This document shows positions 1 to 5,011 of a stretch of 5,011 nt of DNA, piece by piece. How positions within the stretch are numbered: position 1 is the stretch's first letter; each line of letters starts with the position of its first letter. The notes below the pieces were generated by a model, which worked only from the letters and a program-made list of their open reading frames with translations, ran no database searches and was not told the DNA's origin. Source of the stretch: an uncultured cyanobacterium. Lineage in GTDB: Bacteria; Cyanobacteriota; Cyanobacteriia; Cyanobacteriales; Chroococcidiopsidaceae. The stretch is from positions 1 to 5,011 of the forward strand of contig CAMIFA010000236.1 in NCBI GenBank assembly GCA_946221495.1, written 5' to 3'. The translations under genes and the position numbers were made by a program.

Positions 1-110
1 TGTCACAAAAATATTTTTTTATAACCAATGTTACTCATGCTTTATGATGCTAGATAGCTGAGTTAAATAAGTAACTTCATAACTAAAACTAACTTTATTT
101 AAGTTGATCC

Positions 111-1400
111 ATGACTCATTTTGGTGTAATTTGCCCACCTTTTCCTGGTCATATTAATCCTCTGGCAGCTCTAGGACGAGAGCTGCAAAGGCGTGGTCAT
201 TCTGTCACATTTCTGCAAGTACCTGATGTAGAAGTTAAAGTGCGCTCAGAAGGTGTAAATTTTTGGTCTATTGGGCAGTCTAGTTATCGACCAGGTAAAC
301 TGAGTGAATCATTTGCCCAGCTAGGTAAATTAAGTGGTTTAGAAGCGCTACGTTATTCAGTTAACTTTTGCCAACATATATCAGCAATAATCTGTCAGGA
401 TGCTCCTACTGCTATTAAGGAAATAGGGATTGAAGCACTGTTGGTAGATCAGCTAGAACCAGCTGGTGAAACGGTAGCTCAATTTCTTGGTATCCCTTTC
501 GTCTGTGTATGCTGCGCTCAAGTTATTCATCGACAAGCAGATGTTCCTCCCTTTTTTACTCCTTGGAACTACCAAAATACCTGGTGGGCGCGTCTTCGCA
601 ATTTAGCTGCTTATAACTTGTTAGATCGCAGTAGTCAACCGATGCAGCAAGTCCTTAATCAGTATCGCCAAAAATGGCAGTTACCAATTTACCAAGGCTT
701 TAGGGTTCCTGATTCTCAACTTGCCCAAATCAGCCAGCAAACCGCTGCTTTTGATTTCCCCTGCACTAAACTACCAGAGGGTTTTCATTACACGGGACCA
801 TTCCGCAATCCATCACCGTTATCAGTTTCCTTTCCCTTGGAAAAGTTAACTGGGCAACCATTAATTTATGCTTCACTTGGGACTATCCAGAACACCAAGC
901 ACGAGATTTTTTACTCTATTGCCGCCGCTTGTAAGGGACTGGATGCTCAATTAGTTCTCTCTCATGGAGGTGGGATGAATGCAGAAGCAGTTGAGCAATT
1001 GCCTGGTTCACCGTTAGTTGTAGAATATGCTCCGCAGTTAGAATTGCTTGCCAAAGCTAGGTTAACTATTACTCACGGTGGGCTAAATACTGTGCTTGAT
1101 TCGTTAAGCAACGGCGTACCTTTAGTTGCGATTCCGATTACGTATGAACAGCCAGGAACCGGAGCGCGAATTAAGTGGACAGGTACTGGGGAAGTAATTC
1201 CTGTAACTAAGTTAACTATTCCAAAACTACGAGCAACTATTCAAAAAGTGCTAACAGAGGATTCTTACTTAGAACAAGCAATTAAGATCAAGGAGTCGAT
1301 CCGCGTCGCAGGTGGAGTAATACGAGCAGCTGACATTGTTGAGCAAGTGCTATCTGGGTATCTAGGGCGATCGCCTTTGATATCAGGCGTATCACCCTGA
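111..1400 (+). CDS. Family 1 glycosyltransferase, CrtX-like (probable carotenoid/lipophilic acceptor glycosyltransferase)
   Basis: This is a complete 429-residue GT-B enzyme expected to move a sugar from a nucleotide-sugar to a hydroxyl on a small hydrophobic acceptor, probably at the cytoplasmic membrane face. The N-terminal acceptor half opens with PPFPGHINP (residues 9-17), where His14 is the expected catalytic base. Asp113 in the VDQLEPAG block (112-119) is a candidate partner. The donor half shows the family signature at about 307-350, including THGGLNTVLD (321-330) and YEQPGTGARI (345-354), where Glu346-Gln347 are the expected sugar-contacting pair. Blocks such as VDQLEPAG, LAQISQ, YASLGT and the RVAGG...AADIVEQV tail match my memory of bacterial CrtX (zeaxanthin glucosyltransferase) better than macrolide or plant UGTs. 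Length is normal for CrtX. The ATG is chosen because the conserved first strand begins directly after it; no Shine-Dalgarno is visible. Substrate is inference: a myxol- or zeaxanthin-type carotenoid is plausible, but another lipid is possible. Confidence 0.88.
   Translation: MTHFGVICPPFPGHINPLAALGRELQRRGHSVTFLQVPDVEVKVRSEGVNFWSIGQSSYRPGKLSESFAQLGKLSGLEALRYSVNFCQHISAIICQDAPTAIKEIGIEALLVDQLEPAGETVAQFLGIPFVCVCCAQVIHRQADVPPFFTPWNYQNTWWARLRNLAAYNLLDRSSQPMQQVLNQYRQKWQLPIYQGFRVPDSQLAQISQQTAAFDFPCTKLPEGFHYTGPFRNPSPLSVSFPLEKLTGQPLIYASLGTIQNTKHEIFYSIAAACKGLDAQLVLSHGGGMNAEAVEQLPGSPLVVEYAPQLELLAKARLTITHGGLNTVLDSLSNGVPLVAIPITYEQPGTGARIKWTGTGEVIPVTKLTIPKLRATIQKVLTEDSYLEQAIKIKESIRVAGGVIRAADIVEQVLSGYLGRSPLISGVSP
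1367..1374. repeat. HIP1 octamer GCGATCGC
   Basis: This is the highly iterated palindrome of cyanobacterial genomes, here inside the longer palindrome GGCGATCGCC near the 3' end of the glycosyltransferase gene. It encodes part of the poorly conserved C-terminal tail. It supports the cyanobacterial assignment but has no specific gene-level role that can be read from the sequence. Confidence 0.85.
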
Positions 1401-1470
1401 AGGGATAAAATATTGCTTCCGTCTATCTACAATCCTTTTTTCAGCGCCAATTAATTTAACTAGAAGTTAG

Positions 1471-1484
1471 ACTAATAAATTAGT
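1471..1484. repeat. AT-rich perfect inverted repeat upstream of pentapeptide gene
   Basis: ACTAAT and ATTAGT arms flank a 2-base centre, ending 31 bases before the ATG at 1516. The tight centre and weak arms make an RNA hairpin or terminator unlikely, and no T-run follows. A dimeric-repressor operator is possible. In DNA this AT-rich such a repeat can also arise by chance. The rest of the 115-base gap (1401-1515) shows no convincing promoter hexamer pair and no terminator for the upstream gene. Confidence 0.25.
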
Positions 1485-1515
1485 AGCGCACCCCATTTAA
1501 ACAATCATTCTTAAT

Positions 1516-2112
1516 ATGAAAGACTTAATAATCAGATTATTACCTCACAATTTTTTTCCTAATTTAAATAGCTGGTCGCTCAAGCAAAATATTCTCTTGT
1601 TCGACTCAATAGAAGCCGCTAATGAAGTTGCCTTTATGCTTGGTGGCGAGTGGGATGGATGTAATTGTGTTGTAGTAGATAAATGTGATGAGGTAGCTGT
1701 TAATACTGCTGCTAATTTGCTAGGAGCGCAGTGGTGTTATGGCGGAGCTGCTTTTGCTTTTTTAGTTAGATTGCCTGTTGCTGAACTAAAAGAGCGTTAT
1801 GCAGTCGGAGAAAGGAATTTTGTCAATGCTAACTTGAGGTGTGCGCTGCTTAACGATCTAAATTTAAGTGCAGTTAACTTAAGTTACGCTAAGTTGCATA
1901 AAGCTAACTTAAGCAAAACTAACCTTAGTGGATCTGACTTAACAGCAGCAGATTTAAGTGATGCTAATCTTAGTGGCTCTGACTTGAGAGGAGCTAATTT
2001 ATCACGCGCAGATTTAAGAGGTGCTAATTTAAATCAAGCAAACTTAAATAACGCTAATTTAAGAGGAACTAAGTTAAATGAAGCTGATTTGCTCCTAGCA
2101 ACTATAAATTGA
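1516..2112 (+). CDS. Pentapeptide-repeat protein with unrecognised duplicated N-terminal domain
   Basis: This 198-residue protein ends in 19 consecutive pentapeptides (residues 101-195) of the A(D/N)LXX type, all in phase. The central position is Leu in every unit except the first (Phe102). One unit (LLNDL, 111-115) is irregular. The family folds as a right-handed quadrilateral beta-helix with four pentapeptides per coil, so about 4.75 coils are expected. No signal peptide or membrane segment is visible, so it is probably cytoplasmic. Residues 1-100 are not repeats and I do not recognise the domain. They contain two similar 27-residue-spaced halves, each with N-x-(V/A)-A-x-x-L-G-x-x-W (N36...W46 and N63...W73). 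The domain also has a cluster of cysteines (C49, C51, C57, C74). The biochemical function is unknown; DNA-gyrase mimicry is known for a few family members but nothing here points to it. The ATG lacks a Shine-Dalgarno, and no better in-frame start precedes it. Confidence 0.88.
   Translation: MKDLIIRLLPHNFFPNLNSWSLKQNILLFDSIEAANEVAFMLGGEWDGCNCVVVDKCDEVAVNTAANLLGAQWCYGGAAFAFLVRLPVAELKERYAVGERNFVNANLRCALLNDLNLSAVNLSYAKLHKANLSKTNLSGSDLTAADLSDANLSGSDLRGANLSRADLRGANLNQANLNNANLRGTKLNEADLLLATIN
1816..2100 (+). repeat. Coding tandem repeat, 15-bp period (19 pentapeptide codon units)
   Basis: Nineteen 15-bp units without phase breaks encode the beta-helix of the pentapeptide protein. Many units read as variants of GCTAA(C/T)TTAAG followed by AGT/GGA-type codons, so the DNA is itself visibly repetitive. 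Units differ by synonymous and conservative changes, so the array is old or diverged. It could still be prone to slippage that adds or removes whole units without frameshift. Confidence 0.85.
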
Positions 2113-2126
2113 TGGCTAGTATGTAA

Positions 2127-3077
2127 TTACACCTTCTGGATCAAACGCCGTCCTAATAAACCTTGAGGTCTAATTAATAACGTAAAAAATAGGATTCCAA
2201 AAGCAACAGCGTCTTTATAAGCGGAATAATCAGCAGGGACAAACGCTTCAACCAGTCCTATTACAAAACCGCCTAGCACTGCACCAGGAATACTACCTAA
2301 ACCACCAAGCACGATTACCGCTAAACCTTTGAGTCCAAAACCGATACCAAAGTATGGTCCAGCAATACTTACACTAGAGCCTACCAAAGTACCAGCCAAA
2401 CCTGCTAAGAAACTACTAATAAAAAACGTCAAAACAATAAAGCGATCGGTGTCAATGCCTAATAAGCTGGCTGTCGTAGGATCTTCTGCTACCGCTTGCA
2501 TCGCTTTCCCATATTTTGTGCGATTGATGAAATAGGTAAGAATTGCCAGAATTACTACAGATACGCCAAAAATCACTACCTGCACAGAGCGAATCGGCAC
2601 AGGTTTGTCTGCTGTCCCAAAGTTGATAGCAGCTGGTAAATTGCCATAAGTATTTGCGGGAAAGGTGTAACTTTCTGCGCCTACTAAATACTGAATTAAA
2701 TTAACAATTACCACTGCTACACCCAAGCTGGAAACAACTGTTAATAAAGGATCAGATCCTTTACGGCGCAAAGGTCGAAACGCCAAACGTTCAACAGCAA
2801 CTCCAACTGCTCCAGCAAATGTACTTCCCAAAATTAAAGCTAAGGCAAATGGTAATTGTACAGGTAAAGTTGCGTTAGCTAGCAAGCCACTAAAACCAAA
2901 TGTTCCCCCCATCAGTGCATAAGTAAAATACGCTCCCAGAGTAAAGATTGCTCCATGAGCAAAGTTAATAATGCCCAAGATTGAGAAGATCAAAGTGTAT
3001 CCTAAAGCAAAAATTGCATAGGCGCTGCCAATAGACAAACCATTTAAAAACTGTTGTAAAAATAGAGTTATGTCCAT
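2127..3077 (-). CDS. natD: LivH/NatD-type branched-chain or neutral amino-acid ABC transporter permease
   Basis: This 316-residue integral membrane protein forms one half of the membrane channel of a HAAT-family amino-acid importer. About eight hydrophobic segments can be read, near residues 12-34, 41-58, 75-97, 112-133, 165-184, 212-236, 248-280 and 288-303. LivH hallmarks are GYTLIFSILGIINFAHG (26-42), the cytoplasmic coupling loop around RTKYGKAMQAVAEDP (186-200) continuing to LLGID, the block GLAVIVLGGLGSIPGAVLGG (251-270), and the end motif RPQGLLG (303-309). Length is typical of LivH. The gene lies 8 bp downstream of the binding-protein gene on the same strand, so they are probably cotranscribed. 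The start fits the family N-terminus, although no Shine-Dalgarno is visible. The LivM-type partner and the ATPases are not in the window. The natD name follows from the cyanobacterial context and the neighbouring NatB-like protein. A urea permease (UrtB) is less likely because the neighbour is not UrtA-like. Confidence 0.9.
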   Translation of the reverse strand: MDITLFLQQFLNGLSIGSAYAIFALGYTLIFSILGIINFAHGAIFTLGAYFTYALMGGTFGFSGLLANATLPVQLPFALALILGSTFAGAVGVAVERLAFRPLRRKGSDPLLTVVSSLGVAVVIVNLIQYLVGAESYTFPANTYGNLPAAINFGTADKPVPIRSVQVVIFGVSVVILAILTYFINRTKYGKAMQAVAEDPTTASLLGIDTDRFIVLTFFISSFLAGLAGTLVGSSVSIAGPYFGIGFGLKGLAVIVLGGLGSIPGAVLGGFVIGLVEAFVPADYSAYKDAVAFGILFFTLLIRPQGLLGRRLIQKV

Positions 3078-3085
3078 AATTGCAG

Positions 3086-4306
3086 CTATTTCAAAAAGGC
3101 AAATTTACCGCTATTACCATCTGGATTCATTTTGATTTGAGCAACATAAAATTCTTTTTGGACAATCTCGCCTTCTGGCGTAAAAGAGATATCACCTAAT
3201 GGTGTTTGGTACTTTCCAGTTAATAACTGTTTATTCAGTTCTGTACGTAGTTGCGCTAGCGACACTTTATTCACATCAGTTTTTTTGTCTAAAGCCTTGA
3301 GAGCCTCTACATACACTTGTACAGCAGTAAACGCTTGGGCGCTGAATTGTGGTGGTTCCTTTTTATATTGATTGGTATAAGCGGTACGGAAAGCATTGTT
3401 AATCTCACCAGGTTGTTCAGGACTATAAGCTTGAGCAATTAAAACGCCATCACAAAGAGCTTTACAAACTGATAATATATTTGATGTATTTAGACCATTA
3501 CCACCAATAATTAAGCCTTTATAACCGAGTTCGCGTAATTGCCTTACTAAATTGCCTCCATCAGCAGCCAGTCCAGAAATAATTACTAAATCCGGTCTTA
3601 AATTAATAGCATTGGTTGCTTGAGTTTGAAAGTCTGTGTCAGTAGTTTGAAATTTTTGAACTGTTACTAATTCTAGTCCTTGATCTTTAACTGTTTGCTG
3701 AAATATCTCAGTTTCCGATTTATTAAAAGCATCGTTTTGGGCGTAAAAAACAGCAACCTTTTGAATATTTGGATCGAGCTTTAGTGCTGTCTTTATAGAG
3801 TTAGGAGCGAGGATCGAAACGGGCGCTGAAACACGAGCAACATATTCACCGATTTGGGGAATTCCTTTAGCGGTATTTGATGCGCCAATAACTGGAACTT
3901 TTGCCCTCTCTGCAATTGGATCAGCACTAAAAGCCTGTTGCGATAAAGTAGGACCAACAATACCAACAACTTTATTATTATTAATTAAAGTTTGAAAAGC
4001 GTTAATTGTCCCGGCTTCTTCGCCGCCAGTATCTTGGAATACTAACTTGATCGGAGTACCGTCGATGCCGCCTTTATCGTTGAAGTATTTTTCAGCTATT
4101 CTTGCTCCAGCAACTCCTTCTTGACCGAGTAAAGCAACGTTGCTAGTTTGAGCAAAGGCAATGCCAATTGGGATAGCAGTAGATGAGCTTGTGGTTGCTC
4201 CTGTATTGGTTGCAGTTGTTGAGGTGTTAGTTTGATTAGCACCACCGCAGGCTGTAAGCAGTAAAGCAATAGCGGATGCGGTTGTTCGAGTAGTAAGTGT
4301 TTTCAT
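3086..4306 (-). CDS. natB: NatB-like periplasmic amino-acid-binding lipoprotein of ABC transporter
   Basis: This 406-residue substrate-binding protein captures amino acids outside the inner membrane and delivers them to the permease. Residues 1-19 form a lipoprotein signal with lipobox LTAC; Cys20 should be lipidated. A Thr/Ser/Asn-rich flexible tether follows (about 21-44). Residues 45-406 are a type I periplasmic fold of the LivJ class: PIGIAFAQTS, the KYFNDKGGIDGTPIKLVFQD block (73-92), VGIVGPTLSQQAF (114-126), VPVIGASNTAKGIP (137-150) and GLNTSNILSV (271-280). The ligand is expected in the cleft formed partly by the Ser/Thr-rich GPTLSQ and GASNT loops. C281 and C285 could form a small disulfide. 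The whole mature sequence resembles remembered cyanobacterial NatB, the binding protein of the N-I neutral amino-acid transporter. The exact ligand cannot be read here. It is the first gene of the natB-natD unit. Confidence 0.9.
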   Translation of the reverse strand: MKTLTTRTTASAIALLLTACGGANQTNTSTTATNTGATTSSSTAIPIGIAFAQTSNVALLGQEGVAGARIAEKYFNDKGGIDGTPIKLVFQDTGGEEAGTINAFQTLINNNKVVGIVGPTLSQQAFSADPIAERAKVPVIGASNTAKGIPQIGEYVARVSAPVSILAPNSIKTALKLDPNIQKVAVFYAQNDAFNKSETEIFQQTVKDQGLELVTVQKFQTTDTDFQTQATNAINLRPDLVIISGLAADGGNLVRQLRELGYKGLIIGGNGLNTSNILSVCKALCDGVLIAQAYSPEQPGEINNAFRTAYTNQYKKEPPQFSAQAFTAVQVYVEALKALDKKTDVNKVSLAQLRTELNKQLLTGKYQTPLGDISFTPEGEIVQKEFYVAQIKMNPDGNSGKFAFLK

Positions 4307-4415
4307 GGGTGAATAATAAAGTGTTTATTGAATAATCTTTATTTCACCACGTCATGGCAAAGGTTCCAAGCTTTTTTGTTATCTGGCAATTGTTGCGTCT
4401 TTAAATGAAGTAGCA

Positions 4416-4421
4416 ATTATA
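4416..4421 (-). promoter_or_regulatory. Candidate -10 element for natB (TATAAT)
   Basis: A perfect TATAAT lies on the minus strand about 110 bases upstream of the natB ATG, predicting a start of transcription near 4409 and a leader of roughly 100 bases. No good -35 hexamer is found 16-18 bases upstream (best is AT-rich AAATTC), and no GTA-N8-TAC NtcA site is centred at the expected distance. If this is the promoter, it likely depends on an activator or on an extended context not visible here. Confidence 0.4.
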
Positions 4422-4428
4422 GATCACT

Positions 4429-4437
4429 GTCTTAGAC
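4429..4437. promoter_or_regulatory. Short inverted repeat GTCTTAGAC adjacent to candidate natB -10
   Basis: Four-base arms GTCT/AGAC around one base sit in what would be the -35 to -10 spacer of the candidate natB promoter. The position suits an operator, but the arms are too short to separate from chance. Confidence 0.15.
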
Positions 4438-4464
4438 TGAATTTTATCTTTAATAGTTCTTGGA

Positions 4465-4472
4465 GCGATCGC
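4465..4472. repeat. HIP1 octamer GCGATCGC
   Basis: This second HIP1 palindrome lies in the noncoding stretch between natB and the toxin-gene remnant. It marks the region as ordinary cyanobacterial chromosome rather than recently imported DNA. Otherwise bases 4307-4581 hold only the candidate natB promoter. I see no RNA gene or intact ORF in them. Confidence 0.85.
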
Positions 4473-4581
4473 CATGTTCTCAACGAGGTTTTAGGATGTC
4501 AGCAAGCGATCAGATGATTTTAGCTCAACATCTTGCGCTTTTGTCTCCTAACTACCCCGTGCTAATTCTTCTAAGTAGCTT

Positions 4582-4728
4582 TCAAAGGTACAGAACTGCC
4601 CTTAAACCTTCATCCACTTCTGCTTGCATCACGGGTAATGTACCAATACGCTCAGTCAAAAATGCTTTATCTATAGTAATTATCTGTGAGACATTTGCAA
4701 CTGATACCAAATCGCGATCAAGTTTGTA
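4582..4728 (-). pseudogene. C-terminal remnant of MazF/PemK-family type II toxin
   Basis: On the minus strand an open frame ending at the TGA at 4582-4584 encodes about 48 residues, starting near KLDRDLVSVANVSQIITIDK and continuing AFLTERIGTLP to VDEGLRAVLYL at the C-terminus. This matches the last third of MazF-family mRNA endoribonucleases: the conserved V.NVSQI.T.DK strand and the closing VDEGLR.VL.L helix. MazF proteins are usually about 110 residues. The N-terminal part with the RG(E/D)(I/V)W start, the P.R.ALIVS strand and catalytic residues is absent; upstream the frame continues as unrelated sequence to a stop at 4780-4782. No start codon with toxin-like sequence follows. The gene is therefore inactive, probably cut by the IS630-type insertion next to it. 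No antitoxin gene is seen; it would normally lie upstream, that is, beyond the right edge. Confidence 0.7.
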
Positions 4729-4769
4729 AAATTGAAGGAACAGATCAGGAGTTGAGAGTAGTTCCCAAA

Positions 4770-4976
4770 ATGGTACGAGTCAGTCGAGTTCTCCCTCATT
4801 TAACAGAAGCTGAAGTCAAAGAAAAGATTCGTACTGCTAATAACTTCAGGAGACAGCAGAAATGGTGGATTGTCTATAATGCTTTGGTCGAGCCGCGAAC
4901 GGCAGCGGAAATTGCTAGACATACAGGCACGAGCGTTAGGGATGTGCATCAGGTAATTAACCTGAGTTCGGGATAA
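4770..4976 (+). pseudogene. Truncated IS630-family transposase, N-terminal HTH part only
   Basis: From the ATG at 4770 the frame reads MVRVSRVLPHLT and continues through KWWIVYNALVEPRTAAEIA to VHQVI. This is the N-terminal DNA-binding region of the cyanobacterial IS630-type transposases I remember. Residues 44-63 form the helix-turn-helix that recognises the element's ends. Family homology stops after Ile63 (base 4958); the final residues NLSSG and the TAA at 4974-4976 are not transposase-like. A full protein of this family is about 340-360 residues with a DDE catalytic domain, so this copy cannot transpose. An upstream in-frame ATG at 4686 exists, but the extra 28 residues overlap the toxin remnant on the other strand and look non-native, so 4770 is preferred. 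Confidence 0.7.
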
Positions 4977-5011
4977 GGATTGAGACAAGAAAGGGGCAAA
5001 GCCGATAGGCT
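4959..5011. mobile_element. Possible end of a second inserted element interrupting the transposase
   Basis: Sequence beginning AACCTGAGTTCGGGATAAGG starts exactly where IS630 transposase similarity ends and runs off the window. A sharp junction like this suggests insertion of another element or a deletion end-point. Only about 53 bases are visible, no inverted-repeat partner can be seen, and I cannot name the element. On the minus strand one frame stays open from the window edge to a stop at 4957-4959, compatible with the 3' end of a gene in the inserted element, but far too short to judge. Confidence 0.3.

Noticed and set aside
20..48. Promoter for the glycosyltransferase gene (TATGAT at 43-48)
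   Set aside because: The -10-like hexamer has no acceptable -35 at normal spacing, and the leader is so AT-rich that chance matches are expected.
1816..2100. CRISPR-like or noncoding tandem repeat
   Set aside because: The 15-bp period is fully explained by pentapeptide codons; there are no spacers.
2329..2535. 68-residue plus-strand open frame inside natD
   Set aside because: It lies entirely antisense to a strongly supported LivH-type permease and has no recognisable domain; it is a shadow frame.
2127..4306. Urea transporter UrtA/UrtB
   Set aside because: The binding protein has the lipoprotein signal and the motif set of NatB/LivJ-type amino-acid-binding proteins, and no other urt genes flank it.
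4307..4460. NtcA box upstream of natB
   Set aside because: I looked for GTA-N8-TAC on the minus strand; the closest string has GTG and a 12-base spacer, which does not fit.
4460..4729. 89-residue plus-strand open frame
   Set aside because: It starts at TTG, has no family resemblance, and the opposite strand of its right half carries the MazF remnant.
4800..4988. 62-residue minus-strand open frame
   Set aside because: It is antisense to the IS630-type HTH coding sequence, starts at TTG and crosses the junction at 4958-4959; no family resemblance.

Overview
The window looks like cyanobacterial chromosome. It is AT-rich with weak or absent Shine-Dalgarno sequences. It carries two copies of the HIP1 octamer GCGATCGC, a pentapeptide-repeat protein, and an amino-acid ABC transporter pair that closely resembles the NatB/NatD subunits of the cyanobacterial N-I transporter. 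These assignments rest on reading motifs and on remembered families; no database was searched.

Layout: (1) bases 1-110 are an AT-rich leader. (2) Bases 111-1400 (+) encode a complete GT-B fold glycosyltransferase of family 1, most like zeaxanthin glucosyltransferase CrtX. (3) Bases 1516-2112 (+) encode a 198-residue protein with 19 in-phase pentapeptides and an unrecognised N-terminal domain that appears internally duplicated. (4) Bases 2127-4306 (-) hold a two-gene unit: natB (lipoprotein amino-acid-binding protein) followed 8 bp later by natD (LivH-type permease). It converges on the pentapeptide gene with only 14 bp between stop codons. (5) Bases 4307-5011 are a decayed zone without an intact gene. 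It contains a candidate natB promoter, the C-terminal third of a MazF/PemK-family toxin (-), the first ~63 residues of an IS630-type transposase (+), and from about 4959 a sequence that interrupts the transposase and may belong to another inserted element.

How the parts work together: natB and natD should supply the binding protein and one of two membrane subunits of an amino-acid uptake system. The second permease (LivM/NatC type) and the ATPases (NatA, NatE) must be encoded elsewhere. The glycosyltransferase probably acts on a hydroxylated carotenoid or similar lipophilic acceptor and has no visible functional link to its neighbours. The right end reads as a toxin-antitoxin locus broken by an IS element that was itself broken, a small graveyard of mobile DNA. 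I see no intact novel system. The most interesting observations are the unlisted MazF remnant, the nested disruption beside it, and the duplicated N-terminal domain of the pentapeptide protein.
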